Notes: generated by a model not told the origin, from the letters alone. A DNA stretch of 64,000 nucleotides from Enterocola sp045654205 (GCA_045654205.1 JAZOMZ010000020.1:1-64000); one strand, 5' to 3'; positions 8,201 to 16,146 are shown, counted from the first letter of the stretch. Numbers and translations: made by a program.

Positions 8201-10351
8201 GATAAGGATGCACCAGGTAGAAGTGCAGACCCATTCTTAAGCACTGACATAAGCAGTAACAGTAACTTCTGCCCTAACAACTTCTGGAGTCAATATGACG
8301 AAGATAAAGGATATAACCCTTCAAAATTTGCATTTGGTTGCGCACAAAACGAATTCACAAATGTGAAATCTCAAGTATGTGAAACATCTGCATCTGGTCC
8401 TGCTTCGTTAATGATTAGAGGTGAAGCCTTAAATAATGGTGTTAAACCAAATATTACATTCACAGGCATTACCCTAACCGATGAAGAATGGTATTCAGAT
8501 CGTTATCTATCTGCAGTACGTCCAAAAGATGATAAGGGTTGGACATACGGAGCATACCAATCAAAAGGTGAAATCAAAACAAACACCATTTACTGGGTTG
8601 GTACTTCAGATAAATGGGACGACCGCAACAACTGGGAGTACGAAACTCGTGATGCTTCTGGTAAGATGATTCGTCAACGTGTGTCATGTATCAACACACT
8701 ATCAGAAGACTTAAAAGTAGTCATCGAAGAAATTGGTACTGTAGAAGTGGCTGGTGGTAGAAAATGGCCAAAAGTACCTGCTTCATTCAATGCCAACGAC
8801 CGTAAAACAGAGTCTGGAGTTCCTGTAGGTGAGCAAGTTTCTGCTGGTGAAAGTGGCAAATTTGCAAGCACAATTGAACTAGAATATGGTGCTGGTCTTA
8901 GAGGTGTAGAAAACCTAAAAGATAGCGAAGGCAATGTTCTTTATAACAACGCTATTGTTCACTTCGATGCAGACCGTGACAAATGGCTACTTGTAGGTCA
9001 TATCGTTAAACCTTGGGACGAAAAAAAACAAACCTATCGTACCGGTTTGTCTGGCGATTACTACCTACAACACCTACCACAAGTATATATGCATCAAGCT
9101 CAAGTAGAAGGAAATGATATTACCTGGGGCAAAACATTCGCAGATTTGGAAATTCCAGTTCCTTCTAATGAGGTTTATGCTATCAACGTTACTAGCATGT
9201 ATGGAACAAGTTGGATGCCAGCAGAGGTTTACAACTACTTTAATAAAACAAATTATAAAGGAGATGCTCCTCATCCATATACATTCACTGGTCGTTTTGC
9301 CGTGGCAGAAGATAAAGGCAATAGTAATGATTACTATGAGTACAATGGTCTAACATCTGGCAAAAACCTATTGAATAACGTTTATCCATGTAACCTTAAT
9401 GCTAAAGAAATAGAAAGCCTTGGTTTAGGTACTATAAATGTATATGACTATGCAAATGGTTCATTTGTAAGTACTAATGCTACTCAAGCAACAGGTAACG
9501 TTTACATCAAATCTCAAAATGGTTTCGTATTTATCCCTGCAAAAGGAAAAAACAATTTAGAATTAAATGACGATATTCTTGCAGAAGGCTCTACACGTAC
9601 TCGTGCTGGAGAAATACCATTGCCAACATTCTCACTAAATGTGGATAATGCAAATACTACAGATCCTGGTGCAAGTAATGTGGTAATAAGATATGACGAA
9701 TTATTGGGAGATGAGACCTCTTCTATGAATACACCAAAAGTCTTTACTAAAAATGCAGATACACCAGAAGCATATATTATTAATGACAATGGTCAATATG
9801 CACGTTTAGACACAGGAAAGGATAAAGTTTGCATCCCATTGGGTGTACGTTTAATGAAACCTATGAACTTAACATTTGAAAAAGTATATAACGAAGGTTA
9901 TGACGAAGTAGTATTGGTAGATACAAAAACTCAAAAATTCTATAACCTATTGAAACGTAATTATACCACGGATGTATTAGCAACTGGTGATACAGAAGGT
10001 CGTTTCTATCTAAACTTAACAATCTCTGGCGATGAAGACCTTGAAGATGAAGGTGACAACCCAGGTGGAGACGATATAGTAGATGATGACGATGTTTCTA
10101 CTGAGGTGGAAGAAGAAACAATCGAAGAGGCTGAAATTAACATCTATTCTGTAGATAACAGCATTGTTAGAGTTTCTTCTGTTGGCACTGCTCTAAAAAC
10201 TATTTACGTGAGTGATATGACAGGTCGTACAGACTCATACAACGTAGATGGTAATTATGTAGAATTACAATTACCAGTTTCTAGCGGTGTTTATACTGTA
10301 ACAGTGATAGGTGAAACAGCAAGTAAAGTAGGAAAGGTGATATTAAAATAA
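5294..10351 (+). CDS. Giant T9SS-exported beta-helix protein
   Basis: The chosen start is the ATG at 5294, directly before a signal peptide (MKRFYNN to SSSAWGA); an upstream in-frame GTG lies inside the CotH gene and is rejected. The product is 1685 residues. Two related modules with W-N-x-x-G-x-R-F-A-A-Y and V-I-F-x-R-M-N motifs occur near residues 37-130 and 265-365. Between them is a carbohydrate-binding-like segment (YLKGSFNNWEG, about 161). Asp-rich linkers separate the modules. A right-handed beta-helix region spans about 600-1000 (NIVLDSLCIYSD, NILVQNCMIGSDGFTG, VKFIENNFRGDH). The last 75 residues form a T9SS type A sorting domain, predicting outer-membrane export and surface attachment. 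The architecture suggests polysaccharide binding or adhesion; catalytic activity cannot be shown. Confidence 0.85.
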   Translation: MKRFYNNTLISGAFSKALRVVALLCVLLGVSSSAWGAAITGGTTLYLDASGAGWNNDGVRFAAYVCNGSSTAKWYSMSLVEGTIYKFTVDNGESHNNVIFCRMNPNNATNDWGQKYNQTQDLTWDGSKNLFTPNSIGADGNDTGVWSSYSDPGSSGGSSTVYLKGSFNNWEGTNVFTNGECVVSLSASTTYEFKIQVGDDWYGNTGTITASVTGWTFETKVNDNCKITTTVAGNYTFSWNSNTNKLSVTYPTTDDDDDDTGDCKTLYLEPGTHWNHSGARFAAYFYGGGSAETWVDMESSTCNGLFKVAVPNSAYTNVIFVRMNGSTTENNWNDGTKWNQTTDLSISGTNNQFTITDANGGGSWKVSACPDKAECSGSSDDDDDPEDCNYVEIWARGKGSYTDMNCKVSSGNPVFTGKQMYEGNQYATWKVTTKTPIAVSFCAEPTYCTNAANMEPGNRYYCEFAAEHWGSQNYTITLTEPLECNNEQTDVLLSKQAVVNKTSGKATLYGYLRNNAECYSITDYGFYYCRVIDGNKCKPTAGSYKLQVSQSDALVRGQEFSAELEIEDGYSYYYRAYAKINDVDVLSAETRLISTDPCVQQVCCGEPVVYTINADPDFMENVCKLHFNSLQDAIDHLKNSASRTDAYQYVQKVGSSYNLKQPVVMNVVYYDDTPLDNTSAYIYRGTTNVGKRAGDAVPKNSNLIEDINRTATNAANTLTIKAGTKTAKPWIHHIVLRNSKNIVLDSLCIYSDPVLYDGKTIGDNALEMDINHADGSANWHELNTRTGEGIDAGQHFFSNANILVQNCMIGSDGFTGAHISSYDGVTFKNNDFEIVAGEGTDTDYGASFKLLYCKNVKFIENNFRGDHATLMWIQEVQNMLVMNNVFWNTNKFVVAAGKQYPAAMRLATQFGNVIENVGFFYNTYYFAENDVTSSVSGYDFLQMTHTRDGGEGDINIAKIKFQYNNCYSYDKDAPGRSADPFLSTDISSNSNFCPNNFWSQYDEDKGYNPSKFAFGCAQNEFTNVKSQVCETSASGPASLMIRGEALNNGVKPNITFTGITLTDEEWYSDRYLSAVRPKDDKGWTYGAYQSKGEIKTNTIYWVGTSDKWDDRNNWEYETRDASGKMIRQRVSCINTLSEDLKVVIEEIGTVEVAGGRKWPKVPASFNANDRKTESGVPVGEQVSAGESGKFASTIELEYGAGLRGVENLKDSEGNVLYNNAIVHFDADRDKWLLVGHIVKPWDEKKQTYRTGLSGDYYLQHLPQVYMHQAQVEGNDITWGKTFADLEIPVPSNEVYAINVTSMYGTSWMPAEVYNYFNKTNYKGDAPHPYTFTGRFAVAEDKGNSNDYYEYNGLTSGKNLLNNVYPCNLNAKEIESLGLGTINVYDYANGSFVSTNATQATGNVYIKSQNGFVFIPAKGKNNLELNDDILAEGSTRTRAGEIPLPTFSLNVDNANTTDPGASNVVIRYDELLGDETSSMNTPKVFTKNADTPEAYIINDNGQYARLDTGKDKVCIPLGVRLMKPMNLTFEKVYNEGYDEVVLVDTKTQKFYNLLKRNYTTDVLATGDTEGRFYLNLTISGDEDLEDEGDNPGGDDIVDDDDVSTEVEEETIEEAEINIYSVDNSIVRVSSVGTALKTIYVSDMTGRTDSYNVDGNYVELQLPVSSGVYTVTVIGETASKVGKVILK

Positions 10352-10354
10352 ATT

Positions 10355-10378
10355 AGTTAGGAGTGTGGAGTTAGGAGT
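10355..10378 (+). repeat. 24-bp repeat, copy 2
   Basis: This is identical to 208-231 and in the same orientation. It starts four bases after the stop of the beta-helix gene. Further GAGTGAGGAGTG words follow. Confidence 0.6.
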
Positions 10379-10436
10379 GAGGAGTGATTCTCATTCCTAA
10401 CAGAAACTCTTAAATCATATAGAAAAATTCAAAAAT

Positions 10437-10844
10437 ATGAAAAATAGATATTTTATTTTAAGTGTATTGTTTTGGGTGGTAGCCTCTGTTTGTATGGCTG
10501 TAACATTACCTACAAGCTCATTCACTGTTTTTAGTGGGTCTGAGGATGCAGAATTAAGTTATGTGTCAGATCGCGGTATATCTTACCTAGGAGCAAGTTC
10601 ATCAACATCATATAATGGTCCATGTACTTATGAAGAATGGAAAGGTGATTCTAGTGGTTGCGTAAAGTGTTGCGAACAAAGTTTTACTTGTGCCACTACA
10701 GATTATGATTGTTGGTTCCAAAGGGGTCTTTGTATTGACCAATGTGGTGACCCACTAGGTGGCCTTCCCCTAGGCTCGCCACTACTACTTCTTCCTTTTG
10801 CATTGGTTTATGCCATTGTAAGAAGAAAACGCAAAGAAGCATAA
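10437..10844 (+). CDS. Small secreted Cys-rich protein with sortase-like tail
   Basis: This 135-residue protein has a signal peptide (residues 1 to about 21). The mature part contains about nine cysteines clustered at 62-103. The C-terminal tail is tripartite: GGLPLGSPLLLL, a hydrophobic span, then RRKRKEA. That layout (short motif, membrane helix, basic cluster) is shared by LPXTG, PEP-CTERM and related sorting signals. No sortase or exosortase gene is in the window, so the tail could also be a simple membrane anchor. The gene follows the T9SS beta-helix gene by 85 bases and probably belongs to the same surface module. No family was recognised. Confidence 0.7.
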   Translation: MKNRYFILSVLFWVVASVCMAVTLPTSSFTVFSGSEDAELSYVSDRGISYLGASSSTSYNGPCTYEEWKGDSSGCVKCCEQSFTCATTDYDCWFQRGLCIDQCGDPLGGLPLGSPLLLLPFALVYAIVRRKRKEA

Positions 10845-11139
10845 TACGTTTCCATAATAGTTAACATCAACCTACGGGACCTTTAGCACACACCAAGTGC
10901 TCTAGGTCCCGTGGTGTTTATTAACATAGGTCGGTTTTGCTCGAACTTAGGTCGTTTTTAGAGAGTTGTTACTAAGAAGTTACTTTTGCGTTGAATAAGC
11001 CATTTATTAACCGTTTTAATTCTTAACATGATGAACTATAATCTATATTGCAAAAGTCAAATTTATTTTATTAGAAACCCTGTTATATTATATCGTAGTA
11101 GACAATTTTGTTATCCTACGATAAAAACTGTATTATTTA
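10845..11139. other. Intergenic region with inverted repeats
   Basis: No gene is seen. The region holds the hairpin element at 10874-10912 and an inverted repeat TATCGTAG / CTACGATA at 11091-11098 and 11116-11123. The remainder is AT-rich without a recognisable frame. Confidence 0.5.
10874..10912 (+). terminator. Two-step hairpin element, copy 1
   Basis: ACGGGACCT pairs perfectly with AGGTCCCGT, and an inner AGCAC pairs with GTGCT around the loop. The element lies 29 bases after the stop of the 135-residue protein. A related element with the same two stems occurs at 11592-11624. It may act as a terminator or be a small dispersed repeat. Confidence 0.55.
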
Positions 11140-11171
11140 TTTGTATTTAGTAAACTAATTAGTTAACTTTG
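11140..11171 (+). promoter_or_regulatory. Promoter and operator of the first toxin-antitoxin remnant
   Basis: TTTG (11140-11143), a 20-base spacer and TAACTTTG (11164-11171) match the Bacteroidota promoter consensus. A perfect 12-base palindrome AACTAATTAGTT (11153-11164) sits between the two boxes. This is a plausible operator for the HigA-like antitoxin. Confidence 0.65.
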
Positions 11172-11186
11172 TAACCAGAAATATTT

Positions 11187-11285
11187 ATGTCAAATAGGGA
11201 AATAATATTTTACAAAAACCATTTTAATGAGTTTTATCTTGAACAAAACGAGAAGGTAAGATGGAAAAGAATAAAGCAATATTAA
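11187..11285 (+). pseudogene. HigB/RelE-like toxin remnant (32 residues)
   Basis: An ATG 15 bases past the promoter opens a frame starting MSNREIIFYKNHFNEFY. This resembles the first residues of HigB/Gp49-like mRNA interferases, which are normally about 100-115 residues. After about 25 residues the frame runs into the antitoxin start and stops at 11285. The rest of the toxin, including its catalytic part, is missing. The simplest explanation is an internal deletion that joined the toxin start to the antitoxin. Recognition rests on a short N-terminal segment. Confidence 0.55.
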
Positions 11286-11566
11286 ATAGTAGAAACCTAG
11301 ACGAATTAATTGAAATTGAATTCGGCAAGAAAGGTACTAAATCTAGAGAGGAATTTGACAAGGAAACTGAGGCTTTTTGCTTGGCAGAAACTCTTAAGGA
11401 GGAACGTATTCGTGCTGGTCTTACTCAAGAAGAATTAGCAGAAAAGATTGGAACAAAAAAGACTTATATTTCACGTCTTGAAAATGGAAAATCTGACATT
11501 CAACTTAATACTCTGTTTAGAATTTTTGAGGGTTTAGGGCGCCGCGTATGCCTTACAATATTATAA
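11261..11566 (+). CDS. higA: HigA-like XRE-family antitoxin
   Basis: The 101-residue protein has an XRE helix-turn-helix in its C-terminal two thirds (ERIRAGLTQEELAEKIGTKK then YISRLENGKSDIQLNTLFRI). The N-terminal extension of about 45 residues is typical of antitoxins placed after a HigB toxin. Such proteins neutralise the toxin and repress their own promoter. Here the upstream toxin is reduced to a 32-residue frame overlapping this gene by 25 bases, so this is an orphan antitoxin. The promoter with a palindrome at 11153-11164 looks intact, so autoregulation may persist. Confidence 0.8.
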   Translation: MEKNKAILNSRNLDELIEIEFGKKGTKSREEFDKETEAFCLAETLKEERIRAGLTQEELAEKIGTKKTYISRLENGKSDIQLNTLFRIFEGLGRRVCLTIL

Positions 11567-11591
11567 TTCATAATTTTGAACTTACCCTACT

Positions 11592-11624
11592 GGACCTCTA
11601 GCACACACCACGTGCTTCAGGTCC
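11592..11624 (+). terminator. Two-step hairpin element, copy 2
   Basis: GGACCT pairs with AGGTCC and inner AGCAC pairs with GTGCT. The sequence is closely similar to 10874-10912, including the ACACACC loop. It lies 25 bases after the higA stop and before the next promoter, as a terminator would. Confidence 0.55.
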
Positions 11625-11636
11625 TGAGTTGTTTTG

Positions 11637-11668
11637 TTTGGAATTGTGTTTTAATTGTTTTATATTTG
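11637..11668 (+). promoter_or_regulatory. Promoter of the second antitoxin-like gene
   Basis: TTTG (11637-11640), a 20-base spacer and TATATTTG (11661-11668) match the Bacteroidota consensus. Its position argues for the ATG at 11692 over the in-frame ATGs at 11629 and 11671. Confidence 0.65.
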
Positions 11669-11691
11669 CAATGAATCATAAAATTACAATT

Positions 11692-11901
11692 ATGTGTGAA
11701 AAAGAAATGAATTCATATAGATTTGGGCAAGGAGTAGAACCTACTGATGAGATGTTGGATCAAATTATGAGTGAGGTGGCTATGGATGTGCGTGAGAGTT
11801 CTGAGCGCGTGGAAAGAGAATATCTAGAAAGAATGAATGAAAGTATAAATGCTAATAAGGATAGGGTTGCAGAACGCTTAAATAGTATAATCTATGAGTA
11901 A
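11692..11901 (+). CDS. Small acidic protein, probable antitoxin of a zeta-type pair
   Basis: This 69-residue charged, helical protein (MCEKEMNSYRFGQGVEPTDE onward) has no recognised domain. It overlaps the next frame by 8 bases. That frame starts with KPELIIIA, the usual opening of zeta-toxin/AAA kinases, so this gene occupies the antitoxin position of such pairs. It has its own promoter. The function is inferred only from size, charge and context. Confidence 0.6.
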   Translation: MCEKEMNSYRFGQGVEPTDEMLDQIMSEVAMDVRESSERVEREYLERMNESINANKDRVAERLNSIIYE

Positions 11902-12028
11902 TTCAATACACAAGCCAGAGTTAATCATCATTGCAAATGCTGAGCCTTTGTTTAGATTGAGTGAAGGAGCATTAATAAAGCAGTACAAATCTGACCTTCC
12001 TCTTTGGGCGCAAGCATTACTACCTTAA
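11894..12028 (+). pseudogene. Collapsed zeta-toxin-like ATPase remnant (44 residues)
   Basis: The frame begins MSNSIHKPELIIIA, as in zeta-like kinases, where a P-loop (GPNGSGKT) normally follows. Instead it jumps to a tail, LFRLSEGALIKQYKSDLPLW, resembling the C terminus of those proteins. The nucleotide-binding core is absent, consistent with an in-frame internal deletion. The 8-base overlap with the upstream gene is retained. Family identity rests on two short end segments. Confidence 0.5.
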
Positions 12029-12046
12029 TATTATTTTTTTTCTACA

Positions 12047-12075
12047 TTGGTAGTGAGTAAATTTTATTATCTTTG
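12047..12075 (+). promoter_or_regulatory. cysS promoter
   Basis: TTG (12047-12049) and TATCTTTG (12068-12075) lie about 30 bases before the cysS start. Confidence 0.6.
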
Positions 12076-12105
12076 CAGATTGAAAGGTAAAAATATATAA
12101 AAACT

Positions 12106-13572
12106 ATGGAACACAAACTTACCATTTACAACACATTAACCCGTAAGAAAGAACAATTCGTACCAGTGCACAACAACTTAGTGGGTATGTATGTATGTGG
12201 ACCTACAGTATATGGCGATGCTCACCTTGGACACGCTCGCCCTGCCATTACATTTGACCTACTTTTCCGTTACCTACAAAAACTAGGTTACAAAGTGCGT
12301 TATGTGCGCAACATTACAGACGTGGGTCACTTGGAACACGACGCAGACGAAGGCGAAGACAAGATTGCAAAAAAAGCACGTCTTGAGCAAAAAGAACCTA
12401 TGGAAGTGGTACAATATTTCTTGAACCGCTACCACAAAAATATGGAAGACCTAAATGTGCTTCCTCCTAGCATTGAGCCACACGCTTCTGGTCACATTAT
12501 TGAGCAAATTGAGTTTACACAAAAAATTCTTGATGCCGGCTATGCATACGTGAGCGAAGGAAGTGTGTATTTCGACGTAGAAAAATACAACAAAGACTAC
12601 AACTATGGTAAACTTTCTGGACGCAATATCGAAGAGCTTCTAGAAACCACTCGTGAGCTAGACGGACAAAGCGAAAAACGTCGTAGTATGGACTTTGCCC
12701 TTTGGAAAAAAGCTCAACCAGAGCACATTATGCGTTGGCCATCTCCTTGGAGCGATGGTTTCCCAGGTTGGCACATGGAATGTTCAGCAATGGGTTGCAA
12801 ATACCTAGGCGAAGAATTTGATATTCACGGTGGCGGTATGGACCTAATGTTCCCTCACCACGAATGCGAGATTGCACAATCTACCGCAGCCCTAGGCAAA
12901 GAGTCTGTTCATTATTGGATGCACAACAATATGATTACCATCAATGGTCAAAAGATGGGTAAATCGCTAGGCAACTTCATCACTCTTGAAGAACTATTTA
13001 CAGGTAACCACAAGTTGCTTGCACAAGCATATAGTCCAATGACTATTCGTTTCTTCATCTTGCAAGCTCACTACCGCAGCACAGTAGACTTTAGCAACGA
13101 AGCCCTACAAGCCTCAGAAAAAGGCCTACAACGTTTAATGGAAGCTTATGAACGTTTGACTAAGCTAACAGCATCTAACGCGAGCACAGTGGACGTAAAA
13201 GGCTTAAGAGAGAAATGTGATGCAGCGATGAACGACGACCTTAACTCACCAATTGCTATTTCGCATCTATTTGATGCCTGCAAAGCAATCAACAGCATAA
13301 GTGACGGCAAAGCAACTATCTCTGCCGAAGACCTAGAAGAACTAAAATCTGTCTTCAAACTATACATTGAAGACATCTTTGGTCTAAAAACCGACGCTAA
13401 GTCTGACGCAGGCACAGATGCATACAAAAAAGCTATAGATTTATTATTAAACATCCGCCTAGAAGCAAAACGCAACAAAGACTGGGGTACCTCAGACAAA
13501 ATCCGCAACGAGCTTACAGCCCTTGGATTCTCAATAAAAGACACCAAAGACGGCTTCGAATGGAGTTTGTAA
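12106..13572 (+). CDS. cysS: Cysteinyl-tRNA synthetase
   Basis: At 488 residues this is a full-length class I synthetase that charges tRNA-Cys in the cytoplasm. Visible signatures are the zinc-site start MYVCGPTVYGDAHLGHARP with the HIGH-equivalent HLGH, the zinc ligands in GWHMECSAMG and HHECEIAQ, and the KMSKS-type loop written as KMGKSLGN. The C-terminal DALR-like helical domain follows (about 350-488). It is a single gene between its own promoter and a strong bidirectional terminator. Confidence 0.96.
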   Translation: MEHKLTIYNTLTRKKEQFVPVHNNLVGMYVCGPTVYGDAHLGHARPAITFDLLFRYLQKLGYKVRYVRNITDVGHLEHDADEGEDKIAKKARLEQKEPMEVVQYFLNRYHKNMEDLNVLPPSIEPHASGHIIEQIEFTQKILDAGYAYVSEGSVYFDVEKYNKDYNYGKLSGRNIEELLETTRELDGQSEKRRSMDFALWKKAQPEHIMRWPSPWSDGFPGWHMECSAMGCKYLGEEFDIHGGGMDLMFPHHECEIAQSTAALGKESVHYWMHNNMITINGQKMGKSLGNFITLEELFTGNHKLLAQAYSPMTIRFFILQAHYRSTVDFSNEALQASEKGLQRLMEAYERLTKLTASNASTVDVKGLREKCDAAMNDDLNSPIAISHLFDACKAINSISDGKATISAEDLEELKSVFKLYIEDIFGLKTDAKSDAGTDAYKKAIDLLLNIRLEAKRNKDWGTSDKIRNELTALGFSIKDTKDGFEWSL

Positions 13573-13593
13573 GTAAGTCTCTCACTGAAATAA

Positions 13594-13629
13594 AAAAAAG
13601 GTAGTTTGAACACTCAAACTACCTTTTTT
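13594..13629. terminator. Bidirectional terminator (cysS / hydroxyacid dehydrogenase)
   Basis: A perfect stem of about 16 base pairs (AAAAAAGGTAGTTTGA and its complement) has a four-base loop and T runs on both strands. It lies between convergent genes. Confidence 0.85.
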
Positions 13630-13636
13630 ATTTATC

Positions 13637-14584
13637 CTATACGACTCTATATATTGGTCCTCCCCGAAAGAAGTTAATTATATTTTCAGAGGTCTGCAAA
13701 GCCATTTCGTTTCGCGCCTCACGGGTGGCGGTGCCAATATGTGGAACTAGTACCACATTTTCCATATCTAGAAGTTCTTCACTTATCTTTGGCTCATATT
13801 CATACACATCTAGTGCCGCACCCTTAATTTTTCCCGATTTCATCGCAGAAATCAGTGCTTTTTCATCTATCACAGCACCTCGTGCAGTATTGATAACAAA
13901 GGCTGTTGATTTGCACAAAGATAGCTTATCTGCATTAATCAAATGATGAGTCTCTTCTGTGAGTGGAGTGTGTAGGGATATAAAGTCAGACTCAGCTAGA
14001 AGTTCATCTAGGCTTCTATACTCTGCATTATAAAGTTTTTCTATTTCCTCTGACACTCTATTTCTGCTATAATACACTATTTTCATACCAGAAGCAACGG
14101 CACGTCTTGCTGTGGCTTGTCCTATTCTACCAAATCCTACTATGCCAAGTACCTTTCCACAAAGTCCATTGCCAATATTTTCTAAAACGCCCCATTTCAC
14201 CGAAGAATTTCGCACTTTTCTATCAGAAAGAACTATGCCTCTGGCAACGCATCCCATAAGCGTCATAGCAAGTTCAGCTGTTGGTTCGGTCACTGGAGTG
14301 GGAGTATTGCAAACGATTGTGTTATGTTCTTTAGCAGCTTTAATATCAATATTGTTGTATCCTACCCCTACATTTGATATTATCTTAAGGTTTTTACCTG
14401 CTTTGATTAGTTCTGCAGGCACTTTAAGGTCGAACATAGGTATAAAAGCATCTACATCTGCTATTTTTTCTAGAAGTTCTTCATAAGTAAAACTTCCCTC
14501 TTGTGGTTTTATCACCTGAAAATCTGCAGGGAAACCGCAGAAAGACTCTGGATATAAACTATGTGAAATTAAAACTTTTATCAT
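13637..14584 (-). CDS. D-2-hydroxyacid dehydrogenase (NAD-dependent)
   Basis: The 315-residue protein belongs to the D-isomer-specific 2-hydroxyacid dehydrogenases. The nucleotide-binding motif is GKVLGIVGFGRIGQA. Catalytic-type residues appear as the arginine in NTARGAVID, the glutamate region after ALDVYEYEP, and the histidine in VPHIGTATREA. These enzymes interconvert 2-oxo acids and D-2-hydroxy acids. Substrate (glyoxylate, hydroxypyruvate, phosphoglycerate or other) cannot be fixed from sequence. It lacks the ACT domain of many SerA enzymes. The start overlaps the rpoN stop by four bases (ATGA), so the pair is translationally coupled. Confidence 0.88.
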   Translation of the reverse strand: MIKVLISHSLYPESFCGFPADFQVIKPQEGSFTYEELLEKIADVDAFIPMFDLKVPAELIKAGKNLKIISNVGVGYNNIDIKAAKEHNTIVCNTPTPVTEPTAELAMTLMGCVARGIVLSDRKVRNSSVKWGVLENIGNGLCGKVLGIVGFGRIGQATARRAVASGMKIVYYSRNRVSEEIEKLYNAEYRSLDELLAESDFISLHTPLTEETHHLINADKLSLCKSTAFVINTARGAVIDEKALISAMKSGKIKGAALDVYEYEPKISEELLDMENVVLVPHIGTATREARNEMALQTSENIINFFRGGPIYRVV

Positions 14585-16074
14585 ATATCTTTTCTTATTC
14601 TTGCTACTGGAATAGACATTTGTTCCCTATATTTTGCCACAGTCCTGCGCGCCACATTCATACCTTTTTCTGAAAGCTTCTTTGAGATTGCACCATCAGA
14701 AAGTGGCTTCATTTTATCTTCCGCTTCTATAATCTCTCTTATTATAGTTTTAATCTTTCTGCTTGAGATATCCTCGCCAGAATCTCCGATAAAACGGACA
14801 GAAAAGAACTCCTTAAGGGAGTAAATTCCTGCATTGGTTTGGATATATTTACTAGAAACCACCCTAGATACAGTAGATATATCACAACCAGCCTTTTCAG
14901 AAACTTCTCTCATGGTAAGTGGCTTAATATTTGCCTCATTTTCTTCCTTGAAGAAATATTTTTGGAAGTCTATAATTGTCTTCATCACCATAAGCAGAGT
15001 ATTTTCTCTTTGGCGTATGGCATCAATAAATTTTTGCGCCCTATCTAGTTTCTGTTTTGTAAACTGGATGGATTCTCTTATGCTTTTGGTACGATTTTTG
15101 GCATTACCCTTGAAGTCCTCAAGCATATTAAGATACTCTTTTGAGACCTTGAGAGCTGGAATTTCTCTATTATTTAGGGTCAATTGGTCTGTTTCGTTAT
15201 CGTAGAAGAAATCTGGAATTACAGTTTCATTTTTCACAATTCCACCAGAGGCATAACCATTTGCAGGTTTAGGATTTAGATGGGAGATAAGTTCAATCGC
15301 ATCCTTAACTTGCCCTTTTGAAAGCCCTGTTTTCTTAATAATTTTGTCAATATGCCTGCTTTTGAAGTCTTCTAGAGCCTCTTCAACTATCATTATAGCA
15401 TTATCTAGACTTTCAGACTCATCTTTTCTTTGAAGTTGAATAATAAGACATTCGGCTAAGTCTCTTGCTCCTACTCCAGCAGGATCCAAACTCTGAACCG
15501 TAAGTAGCGCCTCATACATCTGTAAATCTGTAATTTCTAGACCTAGTTTAATATTAAGTTCCTCTGTCATTTGTGGAATATCTTGAGTAAGATACCCATT
15601 TTCGTCCAAACTGCCTATTATGTAAGTACAAAGTGCTTTGTGTGTCTTAGGCAGATTTTGAAATTCTATTTGCTCTAGTAGTGCATCTGTAAATGAAGTT
15701 TCTTCTGTTAAATTTGAACCAAAAACATACCCTCCGTCAGAAACCTGACCATTAGAAGAATATTCATCATAATCATCTGAATTATAATTTGAAAAATCTC
15801 CCATTTCATCGGTATTTTCTTCGCCTTTATAATCTGTGTTTGATGAGTATTCAGAGCCATAATATTCGTCTTCTGAATTATATGAATCTGCATCTGGAGT
15901 ATCTCGCATTTCATCTGCTCTTTCTATTTTTTCAAGAGCTGGATTTTCTTCTAGTTCTTTCTTGATTTTCTCTTCTATCTCTTCTACATTACAAGAAATC
16001 ATTCCCACCACCATAAGCTGTTGTGGCGAGATATTTAGACTCTGTTTTTGTATTTGTAATTGTTTTTGAGACAT
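14581..16074 (-). CDS. rpoN: RNA polymerase sigma-54 factor
   Basis: At 497 residues this is a complete sigma-54. The N-terminal activator-interacting region starts MSQKQLQIQKQSLNISPQQL. An acidic, Ser/Tyr-rich linker covers about 55-125, then the core-binding domain. The DNA-binding domain ends in the RpoN box ARRTVAKYRE (about 475-484). Sigma-54 directs transcription from -24/-12 promoters and needs an AAA+ enhancer-binding protein. No such activator is in the window, and no clear sigma-54 promoter was noticed. It is first in a two-gene operon with the hydroxyacid dehydrogenase. Confidence 0.95.
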   Translation of the reverse strand: MSQKQLQIQKQSLNISPQQLMVVGMISCNVEEIEEKIKKELEENPALEKIERADEMRDTPDADSYNSEDEYYGSEYSSNTDYKGEENTDEMGDFSNYNSDDYDEYSSNGQVSDGGYVFGSNLTEETSFTDALLEQIEFQNLPKTHKALCTYIIGSLDENGYLTQDIPQMTEELNIKLGLEITDLQMYEALLTVQSLDPAGVGARDLAECLIIQLQRKDESESLDNAIMIVEEALEDFKSRHIDKIIKKTGLSKGQVKDAIELISHLNPKPANGYASGGIVKNETVIPDFFYDNETDQLTLNNREIPALKVSKEYLNMLEDFKGNAKNRTKSIRESIQFTKQKLDRAQKFIDAIRQRENTLLMVMKTIIDFQKYFFKEENEANIKPLTMREVSEKAGCDISTVSRVVSSKYIQTNAGIYSLKEFFSVRFIGDSGEDISSRKIKTIIREIIEAEDKMKPLSDGAISKKLSEKGMNVARRTVAKYREQMSIPVARIRKDI

Positions 16075-16146
16075 ATAACGAGTAATATTTGTGCTAAATT
16101 AATACTTTTTTCTATAATTAAAAACTAGACTATAGAAAAAAATCCA

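Noticed and set aside
10845..11139. CRISPR-like repeats in the region with repeated hairpins
   Set aside because: Only two similar copies exist, 718 bases apart, with no regular spacers.
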